This document shows positions 28,253-39,272 of a DNA stretch of 64,000 nt, in pieces. The translations under genes were made by a program, and so were the position numbers. Within the stretch, counting starts at the first letter, position 1; each line of letters begins with the position of its first letter. The DNA is from Streptomyces sp. SUK 48. GTDB lineage: Bacteria; Actinomycetota; Actinomycetes; Streptomycetales; Streptomycetaceae. Below the pieces are notes generated by a model, which worked only from the letters and a program-made list of their open reading frames with translations, was not told the DNA's origin and made no database searches. The stretch spans positions 6,052,001 through 6,116,000 of the forward strand of contig NZ_CP045740.1 of assembly GCF_009650765.1 (NCBI RefSeq), in the 5' to 3' direction.

Positions 28253-28280
28253 AAAAAGGGCCCCTTCGTGAAAGGGGCCC
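28253..28280. terminator. Bidirectional hairpin after pyk and after the minus-strand tRNA
   Basis: GGGCCCCTT (28258-28266) pairs with AAGGGGCCC (28272-28280), a perfect 9-bp stem with a 5-base loop. The AAAAA run at 28253-28257 gives a U-tract on the minus strand, so it is a canonical intrinsic terminator for the tRNA transcript. It may also slow plus-strand transcription leaving pyk. Confidence 0.8.
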
Positions 28281-28332
28281 GCACAAACCTGCGGATCACG
28301 AAATCCGGTGACCTTGGAAAACAAGGAAAAGG

Positions 28333-28407
28333 TGCCCCGGGTCGGACTCGAACCGACACTGTACGGGTTTTGAATCCGTTGCCTGCTGCCAATTGGGCTA
28401 CCGGGGC
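28333..28407 (-). tRNA. tRNA with CAA anticodon (nominally Leu), class I shape
   Basis: Read on the minus strand, the acceptor stem is GCCCCGG / CCGGGGC, with a D-arm containing AATTGGCAGC and a T-arm GTCGG-TTCGAGT-CCGAC. The discriminator is A, and CC but not CCA is encoded. The anticodon loop is TTCAAAA, giving anticodon CAA, which reads UUG (Leu). The variable loop is only five bases (ACAGT), whereas leucine tRNAs have a long variable arm. The last anticodon-stem pair (31-39) is A with C. It is therefore a class-I-shaped tRNA with a leucine anticodon; its charging identity is uncertain. It runs opposite to its neighbours. Confidence 0.85.
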
Positions 28408-28507
28408 TCGCAGAATCAAAGGTTTCCCCCGACCCTCCGCGCGTCCACCATACCGTAGCTAGGTAGGCTCTTGTCAGCAGTAGCCCTGCACCGAACGAGG
28501 AGCCCCC

Positions 28508-29164
28508 GTGACCGCCGAGTCGCCCCAGCCCGTAGACGCGCCCGACGACGACAAGTCGCACGTGCCTCCGCTGACGACCCGTGTCGTCATCGCCGAGGAC
28601 GAGGCACTGATCCGGCTCGACCTCAAGGAGATGCTGGAGGAGGAGGGGTACACCGTCGTCGGTGAGGCCGGCGACGGCGAGCAGGCGATCGAGCTGGCCC
28701 GTGAGCACCGGCCGGACCTGGTGATCCTGGACGTGAAGATGCCCAAGCTGGACGGCATCTCCGCGGCCGAGAAGATCGCCGAGGAGTCCATCGCCCCGGT
28801 CCTGATGCTCACCGCCTTCTCCCAGCGCGACCTGGTCGAGCGCGCCCGGGACGCCGGTGCGATGGCGTACCTGGTCAAGCCGTTCAGCAAGAGCGACGTG
28901 GTGCCGGCGATCGAGATGGCCGTCTCCCGCTTCACCGAGCTGAAGCAGCTGGAGCAGGAGGTCGCCGACCTCACCCTGCGCCTGGAGACCCGCAAGCTGG
29001 TCGACCGCGCCAAGTCGATCCTCCAGACCGAGTACGGCCTGACCGAGCCGGCCGCCTTCCGCTGGATCCAGAAGACCTCCATGGACCGCCGCATGTCGAT
29101 GCAGCAGGTCGCCGAGGCCGTGATCACGGACAACGAGGAGAAGAAGGCCGCCAAGAACGGCTGA
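28508..29164 (+). CDS. pdtaR: Response regulator with ANTAR RNA-binding output, PdtaR-like
   Basis: A 218-residue response regulator with a GTG start. The receiver domain spans residues about 24-140. The acidic pair is EDE, the phospho-acceptor Asp lies in LVILDVKMPKLDG, and the conserved Lys in YLVKPFSKSD. A coiled helix leads to the C-terminal ANTAR domain (residues about 155-205, DRAKSILQTEYGLTEPAAFR). ANTAR domains bind paired hairpins in mRNA and act as antiterminators. The mycobacterial homologue is phosphorylated by the kinase PdtaS, which is not in this window. It is separated from livF by a strong convergent terminator. Confidence 0.92.
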   Translation: MTAESPQPVDAPDDDKSHVPPLTTRVVIAEDEALIRLDLKEMLEEEGYTVVGEAGDGEQAIELAREHRPDLVILDVKMPKLDGISAAEKIAEESIAPVLMLTAFSQRDLVERARDAGAMAYLVKPFSKSDVVPAIEMAVSRFTELKQLEQEVADLTLRLETRKLVDRAKSILQTEYGLTEPAAFRWIQKTSMDRRMSMQQVAEAVITDNEEKKAAKNG

Positions 29165-29176
29165 GCCCGCTCCCGC

Positions 29177-29228
29177 GTACGACGGTGCCCGCGCCCCCTT
29201 CCGGAAGGGGGCGCGGGCACCGTCGTAC
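29177..29228. terminator. Perfect 52-base palindromic terminator between pdtaR and livF
   Basis: Positions 29177-29202 and 29203-29228 are exact reverse complements (26-bp arms, with TTCCGGAA at the centre). It lies 12 bases after the pdtaR stop and 10 bases after the livF stop, so it serves both convergent genes. There is no U-tract, as is common for Streptomyces terminators. Confidence 0.85.
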
Positions 29229-29238
29229 AAGAAGGGCG

Positions 29239-29951
<713 letters not shown>

Positions 29952-29955
<4 letters not shown>

Positions 29956-30923
29956 TGGGTCTCTCCCTCTGTGCTGTCGGCGGAACCAGCCGCCTCGACC
30001 TCGGCCGCGCCGGCCTCCGTCGCCTCGCCCTCGGCCGTGCCCGCGCGCGCGGTGTCGGCCGCGGTCGCCGCGGCCTTCGCCGTGGCCACGGTTCCGGCCG
30101 TGGCCACGCCGGCCTCAGCCGCCTCGACCTCGGCGGCCTCCGCTTCGCCCGGCTCGCCCTCGAAGGGCTCGCCCAGGTAGGCGGCGATGACCCGCTCGTC
30201 GGCCTGGACGACCTCGGAGGTGCCCTCGATCAGCTTCTCGCCCTGCACGAGCACGGCGACGCGGTCGCACAGGTTGAAGATGAACCGCATGTCGTGCTCG
30301 ATGACGAGGACGGCGATGCCCATGTCCCGGATGGCGAAGACCAGTTCCTCGGTGGCCCGGGTCTCCTGCGGGTTCATGCCCGCCGTCGGCTCGTCCAGGA
30401 GCAGCAGGCCCGGTTCGCTGGCGAGCGCCCGCGCGATCTCCAGCTTGCGCTGCTCGCCGTAGGGCAGATTGCGCGCCAGGTGCTCGCGCTTGCCGGCGAG
30501 GCCGACGAACTCCAGGAGCTCCAGGGCCCGCGCCTCGGACTCGCGCTCGGCCTTGCGGAAGCCGGGGCCGCGCAGCAGCGCCGACCACAGGCCCTCCTTG
30601 GTCCGCGTGTGGCGGCCCACCAGGACGTTCTCCAGAACGGTCATGTTGGCGAAGAGCCGGATGTTCTGGAAGGTCCGCGCGATGCCCGCCTGCGTCACCA
30701 GGTGCGGCTTGGGCGGCAGCACCTTGCCCTGGTAGGCGACGGTGCCCTCGGTGGGGATGTACAGGCCGGTGAGGCAGTTGAAGAAGGTGGTCTTGCCGGC
30801 GCCGTTCGGCCCGATCAGGCCGACGATCTCGCCGCTGTTCACCGTGAAGTCCACGGACCGTACGGCGGTCAGACCGCCGAACCGCATGGTGACGTCACGG
30901 GCTTCGAGTACAGGTGTCGTCAT
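29952..30923 (-). CDS. livG: Branched-chain amino acid ABC transporter ATPase LivG with long C-terminal tail
   Basis: A 323-residue ABC ATPase. Walker A is GPNGAGKTT, the signature region LPYGEQRKLEIARAL, and Walker B LLLLDEPTAGMNP, the last three residues being typical of LivG. The core ends near residue 253 (AYLGEPFEG). It is followed by about 70 residues made almost only of Ala, Glu, Thr, Gly and Val, absent from standard 250-260-residue LivG. The tail is in frame and keeps high GC3, so it looks translated and probably disordered. The livM stop is 6 bases upstream. Confidence 0.93.
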
Positions 30924-30929
30924 GGTTCC

Positions 30930-32711
30930 TTACGCCCCTGCCTTGGTGACGACCGCGTCCTCGGACAGCGTCGTCTGTGCCGGTACGTCGAGCTGGCCGG
31001 TCTCGTGGAACTCCAGCTTGCGGCGGCGGTTGGCGATGATGCCCTCCGGCCTGAAGCGCATGAGCAGGATCAGCGCCACACCGAAGGCGAGCAGCTCGTA
31101 GTTCTGCATGAACTGGAGCTTCTCCGGGATGAGGTAGAGCAGGCTGGCGCCGAGCAGCGGGCCGCTGACGGTGCCCATGCCGCCGAGGACGACGGCGGCC
31201 AGCAGGAAGGCCGAGTTGGGCGGGGCGGCGCCGGCGAACTGGTACGGCTGCGGGTTGACGCTGTAGTTCACGTGCGCCATCACGGTGCCGGCCAGGCCCG
31301 CCAGGGAGGCGCCGAGCGCGAACGCGATCAGCTTGACCCGGAAGCCGTTGATGCCCATGGCGGTCGCGGCGGTCTCGTCCTCGCGGATGGCGATCCAGGA
31401 GCGGCCGATACGGGAGTCGGCGGCACGGGTGAAGACGAGCACCACGATGGCCGTGATGATCAGCATCAGGAACAGGTAGTTGGCGAACCGGCCGAGGGTG
31501 AAGGAGCCGAGCGTGTGGGAGTCGCCCAGGTTGAACCCGAAGAGCTGGATGTCGGGGATCTGGGTGATGCCGTTGGGCCCGCGGGTGACGTTCGGACCGG
31601 AGTCGCCGTCCAGGTTGTTGACGGTGATGCGGAAGATCTCTCCGAAGCCGAGCGTCACGATGGCCAGGTAGTCACCGCGCAGCCGCAGCGTCGGACCGCC
31701 GATCAGGACACCGAAGACCAGCGAGGCCGCCATGCCGGTGAGCGCGGCGGCCCAGAAGGGGAAATGGACCTGGAAGGGCGAGTACTCGGAGCCGGAGACC
31801 AGGGCGGCCGCGTAGGCGCCGACGCCGAGGAACGCGACGTAACCGAGGTCGAGCAGACCGGTGAGGCCGACGACGATGTTCAGGCCGAGCGCGACGGTGG
31901 CGAAGATGAGGATGTTCACGCCGATGTTGGCGTTGTGGTCGTTGCTCTGCGTGAACGGGAAGATCACGGCGGCCACGAACGCCAGGCAGGCCGCGAAGCC
32001 CTTGTGGCGGGTGGACATCGTCGTGTACCGGTCGAGGAGTCCGGCGTGCACCAGGCCCCAGGCGGCGAAGACGCAGATCAGCAGGAAGCCGATGAAGGTC
32101 TCGCTGTCGTCGTCGTCGATGCCGATGCCGTAGGTGAAGACCACCAGGCCGACGGCGGTGCCGACGGTGACGGCGGCGCGTTCCATGAGCGGCGACAGGG
32201 TGCCGGGGCGGGGCTGGTCGGGCTTGGTGAGATAGCCCTTGAGACCGGTGCCCGGGGCCGGGTGCGGCAGGGCGAGCGCGCCGAGCACGGGAAGCAGGGA
32301 GGCCACCATCGCGACGAACGCGCCCGGGTCGAGGTTGACCAGGCCGCCGAGATCGACGGCGATGGCGATACCGGTGAACCAGCAGACGGCGAACGCCGAC
32401 AGGGCGGTCAGGAACACCGGGCTGGTGGCGCCCGACGGGTTCAGCCAGCCGAGGCCCTTCACCCGCCACAGGGCGAGCGCGTACAGCAGGGTGAGCGCGC
32501 CGGCGACCAGGGCCAGGATCTGGAGTCCGGCCGGGTAGCCGTAGATGGTCAGGTTGCCCGGGAAGTCGGGCGTCCAGGTCCAGCTCATGAAGGCGCTGGC
32601 GATGGTGCCGACGGCGCCGACGGCGATGAGCGGCCGGGCCACGGCGGCCGGGAGCGGCAGGGGACCGCGCTCCGCCGGGGTCTGGAGAGAGGTGTCGGTC
32701 ATGGTGCTCAC
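30930..32711 (-). CDS. livM: Branched-chain amino acid ABC transporter permease LivM, N-terminally extended
   Basis: A 593-residue permease. The C-terminal 350 residues are the LivM permease domain, with VGLTGLLDLGYVAFLGVGAYA and LRGDYLAIVTLGFGEIFRI as family signatures. The N-terminal 230 or so residues add several extra hydrophobic helices (starting ARPLIAVGAVGTIASAFMSW) not found in the E. coli protein. The GTG at 32711 overlaps the livH stop in a GTGA arrangement; ATG 32702 is the alternative, three residues shorter. It forms the transmembrane channel with LivH. Confidence 0.92.
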   Translation of the reverse strand: MSTMTDTSLQTPAERGPLPLPAAVARPLIAVGAVGTIASAFMSWTWTPDFPGNLTIYGYPAGLQILALVAGALTLLYALALWRVKGLGWLNPSGATSPVFLTALSAFAVCWFTGIAIAVDLGGLVNLDPGAFVAMVASLLPVLGALALPHPAPGTGLKGYLTKPDQPRPGTLSPLMERAAVTVGTAVGLVVFTYGIGIDDDDSETFIGFLLICVFAAWGLVHAGLLDRYTTMSTRHKGFAACLAFVAAVIFPFTQSNDHNANIGVNILIFATVALGLNIVVGLTGLLDLGYVAFLGVGAYAAALVSGSEYSPFQVHFPFWAAALTGMAASLVFGVLIGGPTLRLRGDYLAIVTLGFGEIFRITVNNLDGDSGPNVTRGPNGITQIPDIQLFGFNLGDSHTLGSFTLGRFANYLFLMLIITAIVVLVFTRAADSRIGRSWIAIREDETAATAMGINGFRVKLIAFALGASLAGLAGTVMAHVNYSVNPQPYQFAGAAPPNSAFLLAAVVLGGMGTVSGPLLGASLLYLIPEKLQFMQNYELLAFGVALILLMRFRPEGIIANRRRKLEFHETGQLDVPAQTTLSEDAVVTKAGA

Positions 32712-33637
32712 GCCCTGTCCGCGACGCGTTCGCCGAGCAGGCCCTGTGGCCTGAAGAGGAGTACGAGGATGAGGAGGACGAAGGCCCAGACCGGCGCCCA
32801 GCCCTGGCCGCCGAGCTGGTGCATGCCGGGGATGTCCGCGATGTAGGCGGTGGCCATGGCCTCGGCGAGTCCGAGGACGAGACCGCCGAGCATGGCGCCG
32901 TAGATGTTGCCGATGCCGCCGAGGACCGCCGCGGTGAACGCCTTGAGACCGGCGAGGAAGCCCATCTGGTAGTCGACGGCCCCGTACTTGAGGCCGTACG
33001 CGGTGCCCGCGACCGCCGCGAACAGGCCGCCGATGGCGAACGCGATCACGATGATGCGGTTGGTGTCGATGCCCATCAGCTGGGCGGTGTCCGGGTCCTG
33101 CGCCGTGGCCTGCATGGCGCGGCCGGTGCGCGAGAGCCGCACGAAGAAGGCGAGGATCGCCATGCACACCGGGGCCGCGATGATCAGGAAGAGATCGCCG
33201 CTCTGCACGGTGACCGAGCCCAGGTGGTAGGGCCCGAAGGGAAGCTGGGGGAAGACCCGGGCGGACTTGGCGTTCGGGTACAGGTTGAACACGAGCTGCT
33301 GGAGCGCGAGCGAGAGACCGATGGCCGTGATGAGCGGCGCCAGGCGTGGCGCGCCGCGTAGCGGCCGGTAGGCGAAGCGTTCGGCGCCGACGGCGATGAG
33401 TACGGCGACCAGGGCGCCGCCGACGAGCATCGCCGGCAGGGCTATCCACATGGATACGCCGTCCGGCAGGACGAGATACACCGTGAGGGCGCCGAAGCCT
33501 CCCGTCATGAAGATCTCGCCGTGAGCGAAGTTGATGAGCTGGACGATGCCGTACACCATCGTGTATCCGATGGCGATCAGACCGTACATCGAGCCGAGGA
33601 ACAGCCCGTTGGCCAGCTGCTGCGGCAGGGTGTTCAC
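32708..33637 (-). CDS. livH: Branched-chain amino acid ABC transporter permease LivH
   Basis: A 309-residue integral membrane protein with about eight hydrophobic helices. The family signatures are GSMYGLIAIGYTMVYGIVQLINFAHG split over its first two helices, and LKAFTAAVLGGIGNIYGAMLG near the middle. It is the partner permease of LivM. Its stop overlaps the livM GTG start. It is separated from livJ by a 108-base gap containing a strong hairpin. Confidence 0.95.
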   Translation of the reverse strand: MNTLPQQLANGLFLGSMYGLIAIGYTMVYGIVQLINFAHGEIFMTGGFGALTVYLVLPDGVSMWIALPAMLVGGALVAVLIAVGAERFAYRPLRGAPRLAPLITAIGLSLALQQLVFNLYPNAKSARVFPQLPFGPYHLGSVTVQSGDLFLIIAAPVCMAILAFFVRLSRTGRAMQATAQDPDTAQLMGIDTNRIIVIAFAIGGLFAAVAGTAYGLKYGAVDYQMGFLAGLKAFTAAVLGGIGNIYGAMLGGLVLGLAEAMATAYIADIPGMHQLGGQGWAPVWAFVLLILVLLFRPQGLLGERVADRA

Positions 33638-33684
33638 CGCATGGCCTCCATGTGGTGGGGAGAGTCAAGGGGGCGGTAGAGGGC

Positions 33685-33721
33685 GGGCCGCGCGGTGACG
33701 GTGGTCGGTGCCGCGCGGCCC
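33685..33721 (-). terminator. Hairpin between livJ and livH, possible partial terminator
   Basis: GGGCCGCGCGG (33685-33695) pairs with CCGCGCGGCCC (33711-33721), an 11-bp perfect stem with a 15-base loop, 24 bases after the livJ stop. Hairpins here commonly let binding protein be made in excess over permease, by partial termination or by shielding the 3' end of the livJ message. Confidence 0.6.
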
Positions 33722-33745
33722 TGGAGTCGCGATGTGTGCCGCGGG

Positions 33746-34969
33746 CTACTTGGGGTTGGCGACGCCGCTCTTGACGGACTTCCACGCACCGTTGACGACC
33801 TGGTAGACGGTCAGCTGCTTGTTGGTGGTGTCACCGAACTCGTCGAACGAGATCTTGCCGGAGATACCGTCGAAGGAGTTGTGCTGGACCGCGTCGACGA
33901 CCTTGGCGCGGGCGTCGTCGGGGAGCTTGCCGTCCTTGATGACCTGGCCGACGGCCTTGATGATCGCGGTGGTGGCGTCGTAGGAGTACGAGCCGTAGGT
34001 GCCGTAGTCACCGGGGTACTTCTTGGCCTTGTAGGTGGCCACGAAGTCCTTGGCGGCGGGCAGGGTGTCGACCGGGACGCCGATGGAGGTCGCGAGGTCG
34101 CCCTCGGCGGCCTTGCCGGCGGTGTTGATGTAGGTCGGGGTGAACATGCCGTCGCCGCCGAACAGCGGGATCTTGGCGCCGGCGTCCTTGAGCTGCTTGG
34201 TCAGCACCTGGGACTCGTCGTACTGGCCGCCGTAGTACAGGATGTCGGCGCCGGAGTTCTTGATCTTGGTGACGAGGGTGGAGAAGTCGCGGTCGCCCAC
34301 GCTGACGTGGTCGGTGCCGATGACCTTGCCGCCCTGCTTGGCGAACTGCTCCTTGAAGATCTTGGAGAGGCCGGCGCCGTAGGTCTGCTTGTCGTCGACG
34401 ACGAACGCCTTCTTCTTGTGCAGACCGTTGGCGGCGTAGTCCGCCGCGAACGCGCCCTGGAGGGCGTCGGTGGTCGCGGTGCGGAAGTAGTTCTTGAACG
34501 GGCGGACCTTCTTGGTCTGCCAGTTCTTGCCCTGGGTCAGCTCCGGAGCGGTGTTCGACGGGGAGATCTCCACCAGGTTGGCGGTGTCCAGCACCTGCTG
34601 CATCTGGGTGGCCACACCGGAGTTGAGCGGGCCGACCACGCCGAGGACGTCCTTCTCGGCGACCAGCTGGGTGGCGTTCTGCTGGCCGGTGGCCGGGATC
34701 GCCTTGTCGTCCAGCGCCTTGACCTTGAAGGTCACACCGGGGACCGTCTTGTTCTTGTTCGCGTCGTCGACCGCTATCTGCGCGCCGTACTGGATGCCGA
34801 GGCCGGTCGCGGAGTTCTGGCCGGTCAGCGGGGCGTCCACGCCGATGGTGACCGTGACGTCGCCGTTGTCGCCGCCCTTGCTGTCATTGTTGCGGGAGCC
34901 GCAGGCGGTGAGAGTCAGAGCCCCGGTCGTCAGAACGGAGGTAAGAATCACCAGAGAACGCTGTCGCAC
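33746..34969 (-). CDS. livJ: Branched-chain amino acid-binding lipoprotein LivJ
   Basis: A 407-residue solute-binding protein. A lipoprotein signal peptide ends in the lipobox LTAC, with Cys23 as the lipidation site, so the mature protein is anchored outside the cell membrane. The periplasmic-binding-protein type 1 fold begins VTIGVDAPLTGQNSATGLG. GTG 34969 is chosen because AAAGG lies 8 bases upstream and it gives a normal signal peptide; an ATG at 35017 would put 16 charged residues before it. First gene of the liv operon. Confidence 0.94.
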   Translation of the reverse strand: MRQRSLVILTSVLTTGALTLTACGSRNNDSKGGDNGDVTVTIGVDAPLTGQNSATGLGIQYGAQIAVDDANKNKTVPGVTFKVKALDDKAIPATGQQNATQLVAEKDVLGVVGPLNSGVATQMQQVLDTANLVEISPSNTAPELTQGKNWQTKKVRPFKNYFRTATTDALQGAFAADYAANGLHKKKAFVVDDKQTYGAGLSKIFKEQFAKQGGKVIGTDHVSVGDRDFSTLVTKIKNSGADILYYGGQYDESQVLTKQLKDAGAKIPLFGGDGMFTPTYINTAGKAAEGDLATSIGVPVDTLPAAKDFVATYKAKKYPGDYGTYGSYSYDATTAIIKAVGQVIKDGKLPDDARAKVVDAVQHNSFDGISGKISFDEFGDTTNKQLTVYQVVNGAWKSVKSGVANPK

Positions 34970-35496
34970 AATCGATCCTTTCCGCAGGCATGAGCGGTCC
35001 CTGGAACGGGACGGCATGAAGCCGCGTTGGTACCGAACTCCCGTTGGAGCGGTGACTGGCCGTGACTCTAAGCCCGCTATGGAGACCTGGGCAGCGCCGT
35101 AGGCGTCCTTGTGACTTTCTTGTTATGACGGCGTGGACGGGAAAGTTCCGCCGGGGATACTCTCGGCCGATTTGGCGGAATTTCCGCTCGGTCCACATTT
35201 TGAGAATGCGCACTTCCGGTTGGCCCTCGAGCCGAGGTCGCGGGCCGGTGGGCGCCGTGGCCCCGGGGCGCCCGGGGAAGATCACCCAGGGGTGCGCCCC
35301 CGGAGGGGACGCGAGGGGTGCTTATTGCGCGCGCGTTACGCAGCGTTACGCCGGAAAAGAAAGGTGCGGTGTACAGCAATTTCGCGCGGCCGGATGCCGA
35401 TATCCCCGCCCCGCTCCCGGCGGCCGTCAAGGGGTCGTACCGCCCGGACGAAAGAATTCCACTTTTCCGTGCGGGGGATGACGCCGCATCGGTGAC
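34970..35496. other. Gene-free region upstream of livJ with direct repeats
   Basis: No convincing coding sequence is found; the frames that stay open have poor codon bias, and base composition is more A/T-rich than in genes. The liv promoter must lie at its left side. At about 35332-35351 there is a direct repeat GCGTTACGCAGCGTTACGC, two GTTAC elements ten bases apart, followed by GGAAAAG. GTnAC elements are a component of actinobacterial GlnR sites, but the spacing does not fit the consensus well. Confidence 0.4.
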
Positions 35497-35542
35497 AAAA
35501 AGGCCCGGTCGCACCCCTTTTGGGGAGCGGACCGGGCCTTTT
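35497..35542. terminator. Intrinsic terminator after the PaaI-type thioesterase
   Basis: AAAAAGGCCCGGTC (35497-35510) pairs with GACCGGGCCTTTT (35530-35542), and an inner CCCC/GGGG pairing strengthens the loop. U-tracts are present in both directions. It lies 12 bases past the thioesterase stop. Confidence 0.85.
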
Positions 35543-35553
35543 GTGAGGGAGCG

Positions 35554-36042
35554 TCAGACCGCGGCGGGCGCCTGCTCGCCGCTCTGCTTTCCAAGATCAC
35601 GGAGCAGGCAGGTCAGCCGGGCGCTGCACACCCGGCGGCCCTGCTCGTCGCTGATGACGACCTCGTACGTCGCCGTCGAACGGCCCCGGTGCACGGGCGT
35701 GGCCACACCGGTCACCAGGCCCGAGCGGATCCCGCGGTGATGCGTGCAGTTGAGGTCCACGCCGACCGCGACCTTGGTGCTGCCGCCGTGCAGCATCGCG
35801 CCGATCGAGCCCAGCGTCTCCGCGAGCACCGCCGAGGCGCCGCCGTGCAGCAGGCCGTACGGCTGGGTGTTGCCCTCCACCGGCATCGTGCCGACGACCT
35901 TCTCCGGGGACGCCTCCACGATCTCCACGCCCATCCGCGTGCCGAGGTCACCGGCCGAGAACAGCGCGGGCAGGTCCACACCGAGCGCCGCGTACTCCTC
36001 GATGACCTCCTGCGGGAACTGCACCTGCTGCTGCTCGCCCAT
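35554..36042 (-). CDS. PaaI-family hotdog thioesterase
   Basis: A 162-residue hotdog-fold protein. The family motif is QPYGLLHGGASAVLAETLGSIGA, whose HGGAS and following Glu form the active-site region. The ending (RLTCLLRDLGKQ) is typical of this family. It hydrolyses acyl-CoA or aryl-CoA thioesters in the cytosol. No phenylacetate genes are nearby, so the substrate is open. ATG 36042 has a GGAG sequence upstream. A 16-base palindrome lies 69-84 bases upstream, and a strong terminator follows. Confidence 0.87.
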   Translation of the reverse strand: MGEQQQVQFPQEVIEEYAALGVDLPALFSAGDLGTRMGVEIVEASPEKVVGTMPVEGNTQPYGLLHGGASAVLAETLGSIGAMLHGGSTKVAVGVDLNCTHHRGIRSGLVTGVATPVHRGRSTATYEVVISDEQGRRVCSARLTCLLRDLGKQSGEQAPAAV

Positions 36043-36110
36043 GAGCCGGCTCCGTTCGTCGTGCGCCTGTCGTGACCCGACATCCGCCATGACCTGACAT
36101 CTGTCGTGAC

Positions 36111-36122
36111 CTGAGCGAACGC

Positions 36123-36126
<4 letters not shown>
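36111..36126. promoter_or_regulatory. Palindrome upstream of the thioesterase gene
   Basis: CTGAGCG-AA-CGCTCAG, two 7-base arms around AA, covers the stop codon of the oxidoreductase gene and lies 69 bases before the thioesterase start. Short symmetrical sites of this type suit TetR-family repressors. No terminator U-tract is present. Its role is a guess from shape and position. Confidence 0.35.
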
Positions 36127-38426
<2,300 letters not shown>

Positions 38427-38630
38427 CGCGCGCTCCCCTTCGACTGCGTGTACCACGTACAAGGCCGATCCTCCCACGGGGGACTGACAGGGGGAACGGG
38501 CGGCTCCAGGGGGGCGGGGAGGGCGCGAGGAGGGAGCGAGGGAGGAGGGTGGGGGCGCGGCGGCGGGGGCGTGCGGGTCCGGCTTGCCGGGGTTCGTGGG
38601 ACGGCCGGTGGGGTGGGGTTTCTCGGCCGG

Positions 38631-38740
38631 GAGGGCGGTGAGCGGTGGGCGGGGATGGGCTCGCCTGGAGGGCGGTAAGCGGTGGCGGGGATGGGCTTGC
38701 CTGGAGGCTGGTCAGCGGGTGATGGTGATCGGCTTACCTG
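38631..38740. repeat. Three tandem units of about 37 bases
   Basis: Units begin GAGGGCGGTGAGCGG (38631), GAGGGCGGTAAGCGG (38668) and GAGGCTGGTCAGCGG (about 38704). Each ends GGGCTYGCCTG or GGCTTACCTG. The first two differ by a few changes and one base of length; the third has diverged more. No spacers or inverted ends are present. The block is close in period to the 36-base block at 22794-23157 but unrelated in sequence. Confidence 0.75.
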
Positions 38741-39050
38741 GGGAAGCCCGACGGTGACCCGGCGCGGCGGCGATACGGGACCGTCCTGCGCCGCCCCCGC
38801 CGCCTCGTGAGCCGCCGTCCCCGGGGCTCCGAGGGGGCTGCCCGTGCGGTGTCTCCGCCCGGGGCTCCGGTCTGTTCCGCCCGGGGCCGCCGGTTTATTC
38901 GCCGCGAGGCGGTGAAGCGCGACGGCGGCGATCGGTCGGCCTGACCGGGGCGCCCTTCCCCGCCGCGACGGTGCCCGGCCCGCGCCCCCGCCCGCGCCGG
39001 TCGGCGGCCCGGTCCGCGACCTGGGCCGTCCTCGGCCGCCCGCTGCCCTT

Positions 39051-39096
39051 GAGCGCCCCCTTGGGGCCCGGCCGAGCGCCCCCTCGGGGCCCGGCG
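39051..39096. repeat. 23-base direct repeat, two adjacent copies
   Basis: Copies at 39051-39073 and 39074-39096 both read GAGCGCCCCCTYGGGGCCCG and continue GC; they differ at only two positions. Each copy contains a CCCC/GGGG inverted repeat, so two small hairpins can form about 180 bases before polA. Confidence 0.7.
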
Positions 39097-39272
39097 CCGG
39101 GCCGCCCGCGATGTGTCGCTCTCCCCAGCCGGTGGCCTTCCGGCGAGCGGGCGCGACGGCGGCGACCCATGGGGCCCGATGACGCCGGACCGGGCCCCGC
39201 CGGCACCGTCCGCCCGGCCGCCGGAGGCACACGCGGTCCGGAGTGTCAGTGGGGCGTGGCAGGATCGGTGGC

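Larger units (their letters stand above)
38427..39272. other. 846-base gap without a gene, repeat-rich
   Basis: Open frames exist on both strands, but none has a ribosome-binding site with a protein-like sequence; translations are strings of Pro, Arg, Gly and Ala. The left part is purine-rich (GGAGGG runs) and carries three 37-base tandem units. The right part has a 23-base direct repeat. The polA promoter must be near the right end, but no clear -35/-10 pair was picked out. Confidence 0.6.

Noticed and set aside
28333..28407. tRNA read on the plus strand
   Set aside because: Only the minus strand has the TTCGAGT T-loop and proper D-arm.
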